A DNA stretch of 64,000 nt from Enterobacter sp. kpr-6 (GTDB lineage: Bacteria; Pseudomonadota; Gammaproteobacteria; Enterobacterales; Enterobacteriaceae): NCBI RefSeq assembly GCF_900116015.1, contig NZ_FOYH01000009.1, positions 62,001-126,000 on the forward strand. The letters run 5' to 3'. The position numbers and the translations under genes are program-made. Below the pieces are notes generated by a model. The model made no database searches and was not told the origin of the DNA. It saw only the letters and a program-made list of their open reading frames with translations. Of the stretch, positions 57,533 to 64,000 are shown piece by piece; the first letter of the stretch is position 1, and each line of letters starts with the position of its first letter.

Positions 57533-58132
57533 TCAGGCTGTTTCAGGCAGTGACAAAAACGGTGAAAAACGATTTCCCATGCCCAGCTTCATGCGGATAT
57601 TACGTTTGTAGGTATATACCGTCTTCCCGTTAATACCCAGTCGCGTAGCGATATAATGATTATTCGCCCCGTCCATCCATAGCGATAACACTTTCTCTTC
57701 CTGACGCGTCAGTAACGGCGTCGCCATATTCACTTCATCATCCGCCGGACGCGAGCGCAGCGCGTCATTAATGCTGTTTGCCAGCGTCGCCAGCGACGTG
57801 GATTTGCTCAGGCTTGCCCATACGGGGAACTGCTGGCAAAAATTCTCTATTTGCGCGTCAACGCCGGATTGCAATAACAGCAACGGGCTTTGGGCGCTAC
57901 AGGCTTGTAATACAGACGATAATTGCTGCACGTGGTGTAAATCACTGGCAAATCCGTATAAATCCGCAATAACCAGATCGGGATGCCATTGCAGTGCATG
58001 CTCTTTAGCAAGCATCAAATTATTCAGGCCGGTAACCAGTAATGGCGATGGAAACAGACCCGTTTGATTGAGCCAGTTCTCAAGCCCGGTGCGGGCAAAG
58101 TTGCAGCGATCAATCAATAAAATTTTGAACAT
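57533..58132 (-). CDS. LuxR-family (GerE domain) regulator
   Basis: A 199-residue regulator. The C-terminal LuxR-type helix-turn-helix covers about residues 138-195 (LLTRQEEKVLSLWMDGANNHYIATRLGINGKTVYTYKRNIRMKLG in outline). The N-terminal part (MFKILLIDRCNFARTGLENWL ... LVIADLYGF) resembles a degenerate receiver domain, so phosphorylation is uncertain. Such proteins recall the BglJ/YjjQ/RcsB group. It is convergent with ecnB and divergent from sugE. E. coli K-12 has no gene at this point between ecnB and sugE, so it is an accessory insertion; its targets are not shown. Confidence 0.83.
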   Translation of the reverse strand: MFKILLIDRCNFARTGLENWLNQTGLFPSPLLVTGLNNLMLAKEHALQWHPDLVIADLYGFASDLHHVQQLSSVLQACSAQSPLLLLQSGVDAQIENFCQQFPVWASLSKSTSLATLANSINDALRSRPADDEVNMATPLLTRQEEKVLSLWMDGANNHYIATRLGINGKTVYTYKRNIRMKLGMGNRFSPFLSLPETA

Positions 58133-58334
58133 ATTTTTATTCGCAGTCAGGAGAAGGTTGACGGCTTTCAGGATTTAGAAAGCACATCATCATAGTGGGG
58201 AGAGATAGCGGATAAATGCGGGAACTACGCTGCGAACTACGCCTATTTCTTGCTATAAGCCTATAAAATTTGGGTTAAATAAAAAAGTTGAAATAGATAA
58301 TGCTCCAGGTGAGAATATTTATCTATTCACAAGC

Positions 58335-58380
58335 CTTATGGGACGACCTGTAAGCGCTCTCTTCACCGGGGACGGCCCCA
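58335..58380 (+). promoter_or_regulatory. guanidine-II (mini-ykkC) riboswitch
   Basis: Two adjacent hairpins carry the hallmark ACGR tetraloops. The first (58335-58354) has stem GG/CC closing ACGA with flanking CTTAT/GTAAG pairing. The second is GGGG-ACGG-CCCC (58368-58379). They end 5 nt before the AGGAG of sugE. Guanidine binding at the two loops frees the ribosome binding site in this class. Confidence 0.88.
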
Positions 58381-58395
58381 TAACAGGAGCCAACC

Positions 58396-58713
58396 ATGTC
58401 CTGGTTAGTTTTAGTTATTGCAGGTCTTCTTGAAGTGGTCTGGGCCGTCGGCCTGAAATATACCCAGGGTTTTACCCGACTGACACCGAGCGTGATCACC
58501 GTCAGTGCGATGATCATCAGTATCGCGATGTTGTCATGGGCGATGAAAACGCTGCCCGTCGGTACCGCTTATGCAATCTGGACCGGCATTGGCGCGGTGG
58601 GCGCGTCCATCACCGGCATTATTCTGCTTGGGGAGTCAGCAAGCCCGGCGAGGATCATAAGCCTGGTGCTCATCGTCGCCGGGATTATTGGATTAAAACT
58701 CAGCACCCATTAA
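58396..58713 (+). CDS. gdx: guanidinium exporter Gdx (SugE), small multidrug resistance family
   Basis: A 105-residue SMR-family protein with four membrane segments, matching E. coli SugE/Gdx. The essential Glu13 is visible in [21 protein letters not shown]. It exports guanidinium in exchange for protons as an antiparallel dimer. The guanidine-II riboswitch directly upstream confirms the Gdx subtype. AGGAG precedes the ATG. Its stop codon overlaps that of convergent blc through a shared TTAA. Confidence 0.95.
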   Translation: MSWLVLVIAGLLEVVWAVGLKYTQGFTRLTPSVITVSAMIISIAMLSWAMKTLPVGTAYAIWTGIGAVGASITGIILLGESASPARIISLVLIVAGIIGLKLSTH

Positions 58714-59240
58714 CGGTTCTGCGCCACCCAGATTAATTTTTCCACGGCGAAACCCTGCCGGGCCGCGACGCTCAGCATCTGTTGTTTCACCTCATCAGGA
58801 ATGGTGCGGGTACGGGACAGGATCCACAGATAATCGCGGTTCGGCCCACAGACCAGCGCGTGCTGGTAATCCTTATCGAGCGCAATGACGTTATACCCGC
58901 CATAGAAAGGGCCAAAGAACGAGACTTTCAGCGCCGCCCGACTTTTATCCCCGGTAAAGTACGCTTTACCGTCCGTCGACTGCCACATGCCCCGCTCACG
59001 GTTATACCCCTTATTGATGACATTAATTCCGCCATCTTCACGCAAACTGTAGGTTGCCGTGACGTTATCCAGCCCGCGTTCAAAGCGGTGATCCAGACGG
59101 GCGATTTCATACCAGGTGCCGAGATAGCGGGTGGAATTGAAATTTTCTACAACGGTGACGCCCGAAGGCGGAGTAGGGGAACTACAGGCAACCACCAGAA
59201 ACGCAGCGGCAACGGTTGCAACAATGGGCAGCACACGCAT
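58710..59240 (-). CDS. blc: outer-membrane lipocalin Blc
   Basis: A 176-residue lipoprotein lipocalin matching E. coli Blc. The lipoprotein signal ends VVACS (Cys19). The lipocalin motif [18 protein letters not shown] lies at about residues 39-56. It binds lysophospholipids at the inner face of the outer membrane and is stationary-phase induced. In E. coli ampC and frd follow on this side; here a PTS/sulfatase operon begins instead. Confidence 0.95.
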   Translation of the reverse strand: MRVLPIVATVAAAFLVVACSSPTPPSGVTVVENFNSTRYLGTWYEIARLDHRFERGLDNVTATYSLREDGGINVINKGYNRERGMWQSTDGKAYFTGDKSRAALKVSFFGPFYGGYNVIALDKDYQHALVCGPNRDYLWILSRTRTIPDEVKQQMLSVAARQGFAVEKLIWVAQNR

Positions 59241-59453
59241 GGGATTTTCCTTCCAGGTTTTTTAGCTAAGTGTAGAGCGTGGCTGGAATTTTGCCTGATT
59301 GTGGTGAACGTTATTTCCGCTAAAAGCAAAAAGTGACATCGCTCACTGTTTCACCATCTGACGTTGACTTTGCGGCGCAATGCTGGAAATAATAATTTCA
59401 CTGAAAAATATAAAACTGAAATATAAAATTCAAATCCAACATCAGGGGCCTTT

Positions 59454-60989
59454 ATGAGCAAATTCTTCGCAGGCGCACAAAACCTGGGAAAATCATTCAT
59501 GTTGCCGATAGCCGTGCTGCCCGCAGCCGGTTTATTACTCGGGATCGGCGGCGTGTTTACCAACCCGGTTACCGTCGCCACCTATCCGGTGCTGGATAAT
59601 CAGGTTATGCAGGCCATTTTCACGTTGATGAAACTCTGTGGCAGCGTGGTGTTCGATAACCTGGCATTGCTGTTTGCCGTGGGGATCGCCGTCGGGCTGG
59701 CGCGCAGCGATAAAGGCACGGCGGGGCTGGCTTCCGTCCTGTGCTTTATCGTGATGAACAAGGCGATTAACGCCATGCTGCTGCTGACCGGCAAACTGGC
59801 GGTGGATAACCTGGCGGCGGCGGGGCAGGCGAGCGTACTGGGCATCGTTACGCTGCAAACCGGCGTCATGGGGGGTATTGCCAGCGGCCTGCTGACCGCG
59901 TGGGTGCACAATCGCTACAACAAAACCGAGCTGCCCAACCTGCTGGCGTTTTTCAGCGGTTCGCGGCTGGTGCCTATCGTCACCTCCTTTTTTGCTATTT
60001 TCCTGGGTGTGGCGCTGTTCTGGGCGTGGCCGCCGGTGCAGGCCGGGATCACGCATCTCGGCGGGCTGGTGGAAAAGACCGGCTACATCGGGACGCTGTT
60101 CTACGGCATGATTTTGAAGTGCCTGATCCCGCTCGGGTTACATCACCTCTTTTATCTCCCGTTCTGGCTGACCAGCGTTGGCGGCGAAGTCATGGTTAAC
60201 GGTCATCTGGTGCAGGGCACGCAGAAAATCTTCTTTGCGCAGCTGGCCGATCCAAGCGTGACCCAGTACTACATCGGCGTGTCGCGCTTTATGGCCGGAC
60301 GTTTTGCCGACTTTATGTTTGGCTTGCCGGGTGCGGCGCTGGCGATTTACCACAGCGCGAAACCAGAAAACCGTAAAAAAGTGGCCAGCCTGATGATTTC
60401 TGCCGCGCTGACGGCTTTCGTCACCGGCATCACCGAACCGCTGGAATTCGCCTTCATGTTCTGCGCTCCGCTGTTGTATGGCGTGCATATCGTGCTGACG
60501 GGCGTGGCGTTCATGCTGACGCACATTCTGGCTATCACCGTCGGACAAACCTTCTCTGGCGGGCTTATCGACTTCCTGCTGTTTGGCGTGTTGCAGGGCA
60601 ATGCCAAAACCAACTGGGTGCTGATGCTGCCGCTGGGCGCAGTCATGTTCTGCCTCTACTACTTCAGCTTCCGCTTCCTGATCCGCTGGCGTCAGCTTAA
60701 AACACCGGGCCGTGAAGATGATAACGACGCACCGGCAGTGGAGCAGGCCGAAGGTTCACGTTCCGCCGGGATCGTCGATGCGCTCGGCGGGCGGGACAAT
60801 ATTCTCGATGTGGACTGCTGCGCAACCCGACTGCGCGTTACGGTAAAAGAGCCGTCGCAGGTGCAGCTCGATGATTTCAAAAAATATGGCAGTAAAGGGG
60901 CGTTTATTCGCGGGCAGGGAGTGCAGGTCGTCTACGGTCCTCACGTCACCATTATTAAAAATGAAGTTGAAGAGTACATCGGGTTATAA
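59454..60989 (+). CDS. PTS permease EIIBC, glucose/N-acetylglucosamine/maltose family
   Basis: A 511-residue fusion of a glucose-family EIIC membrane domain (about 1-410, starting FAGAQNLGKSFMLPIAVLPAAGLLLG) and a C-terminal EIIB domain. The phospho-accepting cysteine lies in DVDCCATRLRVTV (near residue 445), and ITEPLEFAFMF near residue 328 is the conserved EIIC motif. There is no EIIA domain, so it should use the glucose EIIA (Crr). It is the first gene of an operon with a sulfatase (3-bp gap), a mutarotase and an RpiR regulator, so the imported sugar is probably sulfated or derives from a sulfated glycan. Substrate unknown. Confidence 0.88.
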   Translation: MSKFFAGAQNLGKSFMLPIAVLPAAGLLLGIGGVFTNPVTVATYPVLDNQVMQAIFTLMKLCGSVVFDNLALLFAVGIAVGLARSDKGTAGLASVLCFIVMNKAINAMLLLTGKLAVDNLAAAGQASVLGIVTLQTGVMGGIASGLLTAWVHNRYNKTELPNLLAFFSGSRLVPIVTSFFAIFLGVALFWAWPPVQAGITHLGGLVEKTGYIGTLFYGMILKCLIPLGLHHLFYLPFWLTSVGGEVMVNGHLVQGTQKIFFAQLADPSVTQYYIGVSRFMAGRFADFMFGLPGAALAIYHSAKPENRKKVASLMISAALTAFVTGITEPLEFAFMFCAPLLYGVHIVLTGVAFMLTHILAITVGQTFSGGLIDFLLFGVLQGNAKTNWVLMLPLGAVMFCLYYFSFRFLIRWRQLKTPGREDDNDAPAVEQAEGSRSAGIVDALGGRDNILDVDCCATRLRVTVKEPSQVQLDDFKKYGSKGAFIRGQGVQVVYGPHVTIIKNEVEEYIGL

Positions 60990-60992
60990 ATC

Positions 60993-62726
60993 ATGAAAGC
61001 AGTCATGTTGATGTTCGATACGCTGACGCGTAACCACCTCGCCCCTTACGGGGGCGATGCCATCACGCCAAACTTTTCGCGGCTGGCAAAAGAGTCAGTG
61101 CAGTTCGATAACTTTTACGTCGGCAGCATGCCGTGCATGCCCGCCCGCCGTGAGCTGCACACCGGGCGTTACAACTTTTTGCACCGTAGCTGGGGGCCGC
61201 TGGAGCCGTTTGATTTTTCGGCGATGCAGGCGCTGCACCAGAATGGGGTGCACACCCACATGGTCACCGACCATAAACACTACTGGCGCGACGGCGGCGC
61301 GACGTACCACACGCGCTACTCCACCTTTGAGTTCATTCGCGGTCAGGAAGGCGATTGCTGGAAAGGGCAGGTCGAAAAACCGCAAATTAGCTGGCAGGGG
61401 ATGGAAGATGACGAAACCCGCCGTCGCCGCGCCGGGCGCATGACCCAGGATCTGATCAACCGCGCCGCGATGCCCACCCAGGCGGAGCATTTCACCCATC
61501 GCACTATTGCGGCGGGCATGGAGTTTCTCGATACCAACCAGGACCAGGACAACTGGTTTTTGCAGATTGAGTGTTTCGATCCGCACGAACCGTTTTTCGT
61601 CCCGGAAAAATATCTGGCGCAGTACGGCTGCAAACCCGGCGAATTTGACGGCTGGGTGCCCTATTACTGCGGCGCACCGGGCGGGGAGAATGACGACAAA
61701 GCGCGGAAGTTTTACCAGGCGCTGATCACCATGTGCGACGATTATCTCGGTCAGGTGATGGATAAGCTCAAAGCGCTGAACCTGTGGGAAGACACGCTGT
61801 TTATTGTCTGCACCGATCATGGCTTCCTGCTCGGCGAGCACGACTGGTGGGGCAAAAACATCATGCCGGTCTATAACGAAATCGCCAACACGCCGTTCTT
61901 TATCCGCGATCCGCGCTGTAAGGTGACGGGCGAGCGGCGCAGCGCGCTGGCGCAAACCATTGATATTCCGGCCACCCTGCTGGAGTACTTCAACGTTGAG
62001 CGTCCGGCGACCATGACCGGCAAACCCCTGCGTCCGGTGATTGAAAACGACACCCCCATTCATGACCACGCGCTGTTTGGCTACTTTGGCGGTCATCTGA
62101 ATATTACCGACGGTGAATCGGTGTATATGCGCTGCCCGCGCGAGCAGGGTAAAAAGCACCTGTTTGAATACACCCTGATGCCGACGCGCATCGACAGCCC
62201 GTTTAACGTCAAAGAGCTGACCGACATCCGCATCCATCCTGGCTTTGATTTCACCCGTGGCGCACAGGTGATGCAGATCCCGGCGAGCTTTGGCTACCTC
62301 AATCCGTGGCGCTTTGGCGACAAGCTGTTTGATGTTAAACGCGATCCCCAACAGCTACAGCCGCTGGATGATGCGCAAAAAGCGCTGGAGATGGCCCACG
62401 CCATGCGCCCACTGCTGGAAGCACACGATGCGCCGCCGGAACTCTATACCCGCTTTGCGCTGGATACCCTGACGGCAGAGCAGGAGGAGCAGTTTGCCCG
62501 GCACTGGCAGCAGGATGCCCGCTGTGAAGATCAGGGCGTTTATGAGGCGCTGATGTTTTTAAGCAAAGCGCTGCCTGCGATCTCGCCCGATGCCGTGCTG
62601 GCGGAGGTGAACGACGGGCAGGTGTTGACGCAAAACCACATCTTTGCGCTGATTGACCAGCATGCCAGTGGCGATAAACACAAGGCGCTGGTGTATCAGA
62701 TCCGTCTGTTGCTGCGGGTGGATTAA
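60993..62726 (+). CDS. cytoplasmic type I sulfatase family protein
   Basis: A 577-residue alkaline-phosphatase-superfamily sulfatase without a signal peptide. The catalytic Cys is C48 in GSMPCMPARRELHTG, which fits the C-x-P-A/S-R signature where Cys becomes formylglycine. D9 (MLMFDTLTRNH) and the pair in VCTDHGFLLGEHDWWGK (near residue 280) are the expected metal ligands. Sitting inside a PTS operon, it would remove sulfate from a sugar after import. Phosphonate or phosphodiester hydrolysis, seen in relatives, is an alternative. A formylglycine-making enzyme is needed, and none is coded in this window. Confidence 0.85.
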   Translation: MKAVMLMFDTLTRNHLAPYGGDAITPNFSRLAKESVQFDNFYVGSMPCMPARRELHTGRYNFLHRSWGPLEPFDFSAMQALHQNGVHTHMVTDHKHYWRDGGATYHTRYSTFEFIRGQEGDCWKGQVEKPQISWQGMEDDETRRRRAGRMTQDLINRAAMPTQAEHFTHRTIAAGMEFLDTNQDQDNWFLQIECFDPHEPFFVPEKYLAQYGCKPGEFDGWVPYYCGAPGGENDDKARKFYQALITMCDDYLGQVMDKLKALNLWEDTLFIVCTDHGFLLGEHDWWGKNIMPVYNEIANTPFFIRDPRCKVTGERRSALAQTIDIPATLLEYFNVERPATMTGKPLRPVIENDTPIHDHALFGYFGGHLNITDGESVYMRCPREQGKKHLFEYTLMPTRIDSPFNVKELTDIRIHPGFDFTRGAQVMQIPASFGYLNPWRFGDKLFDVKRDPQQLQPLDDAQKALEMAHAMRPLLEAHDAPPELYTRFALDTLTAEQEEQFARHWQQDARCEDQGVYEALMFLSKALPAISPDAVLAEVNDGQVLTQNHIFALIDQHASGDKHKALVYQIRLLLRVD

Positions 62727-62728
62727 TC

Positions 62729-63598
62729 ATGACGAGCTGGACGCTGGAAAACGACCGCTGGCGCATAACCGTTAAGGCCAAGGGCGCGGAACTGTGCGAA
62801 CTTCTGGATAAACGCCAGCAGCGCCAGCGCCTGTGGACGCCCGATCCGGCGGTGTGGAACAACAGCGCCACCCAGCTTTTCCCGGTTGTCGGCAGGCTTA
62901 TCCATAACGGCCTGCATCATGACGGGGAATTCTGGCCGCTTCCCGCCCACGGGTTTTTGCGCCAGCAGCGTTTTCGCCTCGTTAAGCAACGTGATGACAG
63001 GCTGACTCTGTGCTGCGAAGAGAGCCCGGAAACCCAGGCGATCTGGCCGTTTCGCTGGCGGGTAACAACGCACTGGCATCTGACCGCCACCGGCCTTACG
63101 GTGCGCTGGCAGGTGGAGAACCGGGACAGCCGGGCGTTTCCCTTTGCGCTCGGCTGGCATCCGGGCTTTGCGCTGCCGATCGCCACGCAGCCGGGCTGGT
63201 CGGTACGCTTTGACCGGCCCGCTAGCGGGCCATTTTTCACGGATAATCGCACGCTGATCACGCCCGAAACACCAGCACGTACCACCGGCTTTGCTCTCAC
63301 CGCTGACAGCTTCACGAACGGTGCCGTCTATTTTGGTGACATGGCCGATTGTGGCGTTTCGGTGATCTCCCCGCAGGGCGACTGTGCGTTGCGTCTGGAC
63401 TCGCCGCAGACACCCTGGCTGGCGCTGTGGAGCGTACCGGGCGCGGATCTGCTGTGCATCGAGCCGCTGACCGGCACCACCGACGATCCGCAGTTTGACG
63501 GCGACGTGTGCCATAAGCGCGGAATGCAGTGGCTGGCGGCGGGTGACACGTATCATCAACAGCTTAGCGTGACGCTGGCGCAAGACGGCGAAGAATAA
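62729..63598 (+). CDS. aldose 1-epimerase family protein
   Basis: A 289-residue galactose-mutarotase-like protein (beta-sandwich). It has the LACX-type features WNNSATQLFPVVGRL (near residue 43), PLPAHGFLRQQRF with a conserved His (near 73) and FALGWHPGFALP (near 140). It would speed anomer conversion of the imported sugar or its phosphate. The start lies 2 nt after the sulfatase stop codon, so it is co-translated. The substrate follows that of the operon and is unknown. Confidence 0.85.
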   Translation: MTSWTLENDRWRITVKAKGAELCELLDKRQQRQRLWTPDPAVWNNSATQLFPVVGRLIHNGLHHDGEFWPLPAHGFLRQQRFRLVKQRDDRLTLCCEESPETQAIWPFRWRVTTHWHLTATGLTVRWQVENRDSRAFPFALGWHPGFALPIATQPGWSVRFDRPASGPFFTDNRTLITPETPARTTGFALTADSFTNGAVYFGDMADCGVSVISPQGDCALRLDSPQTPWLALWSVPGADLLCIEPLTGTTDDPQFDGDVCHKRGMQWLAAGDTYHQQLSVTLAQDGEE

Positions 63599-63668
63599 GA
63601 TGGCTACACTACCCGGCATTATTCGTTCGCGTGACGCCATGTTCGCGAATGCGCCGGGAGAGCCAGAG

Positions 63669-64000
63669 ATGAGTGTGAATAAAGAGAACGTCCGCGTATA
63701 TGTGGCCAATATTATGGCAAGCCTTGCGGATACCGATCGGAAAGTGGCGGAATTTATTCTGCGAAACCCGGCGCGGGTAGTGCAACTGCCGGTGAAAAAA
63801 CTGGCGCTGGAGTCGGGCGTCAGCGAAGCCACCATCGTGCGTTTTTGCAAAAAAATTGGTTACGGCGGCCTGCTCAGTCTGAAAACGGAATTAAAGCGAG
63901 AACTGCTGGAAGAGAGCGATTTAACGCTGCCGTCCTCGCCCGATATTTTTCTCGGTGATTCCCGTAATGACGTGGCGCAGAAAATCGCGCTGACGCTCGA
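63669..64000 (+). CDS. RpiR-family regulator, N-terminal part (3' end outside window)
   Basis: About 110 residues of an RpiR/MurR-type regulator are visible: the N-terminal helix-turn-helix (VAEFILRNPARVVQLPVKKLALESGVSEATIVRFCKKIG in outline) and a linker. The sugar-isomerase (SIS) domain expected to bind a sugar phosphate lies beyond the window. I chose the ATG at 63669, with GGGAGA about 9 nt upstream. The frame is also open from an ATG at 63600, which would add 23 residues and start just after the mutarotase stop. It is the fourth gene of the PTS-sulfatase operon and its likely repressor. Confidence 0.8.
   Translation, partial: MSVNKENVRVYVANIMASLADTDRKVAEFILRNPARVVQLPVKKLALESGVSEATIVRFCKKIGYGGLLSLKTELKRELLEESDLTLPSSPDIFLGDSRNDVAQKIALTL

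Overview
The window is chromosomal DNA from an enteric gammaproteobacterium of the family Enterobacteriaceae. The closest general fit is the Enterobacter/Lelliottia/Leclercia group, but the genus cannot be fixed from the sequence alone. The evidence is the E. coli-like backbone order (yjcE ... actP-yjcH-acs ... gltP ... yjdP ... phnA-crfC-yjcZ ... proP ... pheU-yjdC-dsbD-cutA-dcuA-aspA-fxsA-yjeH-groES-groEL-yjeI-yjeJ-epmB-efp-ecnB-sugE-blc). A tRNA-Phe matching the E. coli gene as I recall it, and many copies of a palindromic repeat with CCCTCACCCTAACCCTC arms, also point there.

Layout. 1-7600: the end of yjcE, then a non-E. coli insert holding a LysR regulator divergent from a CidA/CidB-type pair, an orphan ABC sugar-binding protein, a Gfo/Idh/MocA dehydrogenase and an unrecognised 519-residue protein. 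7800-13660: acetate and glutamate uptake (actP-yjcH-acs, gltP). The nrf genes that lie between acs and gltP in E. coli are absent. 13700-14060: a chromosomal hok/sok-type toxin-antitoxin locus. 14470-24074: a sugar cluster coding an RbsABC-type importer, a D-lyxose-isomerase-like protein, a class II aldolase and a PfkB kinase. A response regulator gene lies at one end and a hybrid histidine kinase gene at the other. 24146-25517: yjdP, a lone phnH and phnA, which looks like the scar of a lost C-P lyase operon. 26086-32540: crfC-yjcZ, kdgT with a KdgR box, and proP with its CRP-controlled promoter.

32575-41000 is an accessory stretch: a NicO-family metal exporter, a membrane acyltransferase, a 1002-residue autotransporter, a lipoprotein hydrolase, a flavodoxin-like protein and a secreted metallo-beta-lactamase-fold protein. 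41033-42200 is an expanded yeaR-yeaR-yoaG operon with an NsrR-like palindrome. 42317-44051 holds tRNA-Phe and an AraC regulator/LysE exporter pair that share an exact 18-bp repeat. 44054-59240 is mostly conserved backbone: disulfide relay, fumarate/aspartate metabolism, chaperonin, EF-P and its modifying enzyme, entericidin B, and a guanidinium exporter behind a guanidine-II riboswitch. 59454-64000 is a PTS permease, cytoplasmic sulfatase, mutarotase and RpiR regulator operon, cut by the window end.

How the parts work together. The 14-24 kb cluster reads as one pathway: import a pentose, isomerise it, phosphorylate the ketose and cleave it with an aldolase, under a two-component system. The 59-64 kb cluster reads as PTS import of a sugar whose sulfate ester is cleaved in the cytoplasm. 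The palindromic repeats sit between operons, inside the acs-yjcH-actP and sugar operons, and once inside the dsbD reading frame, where they encode the linker between two domains.
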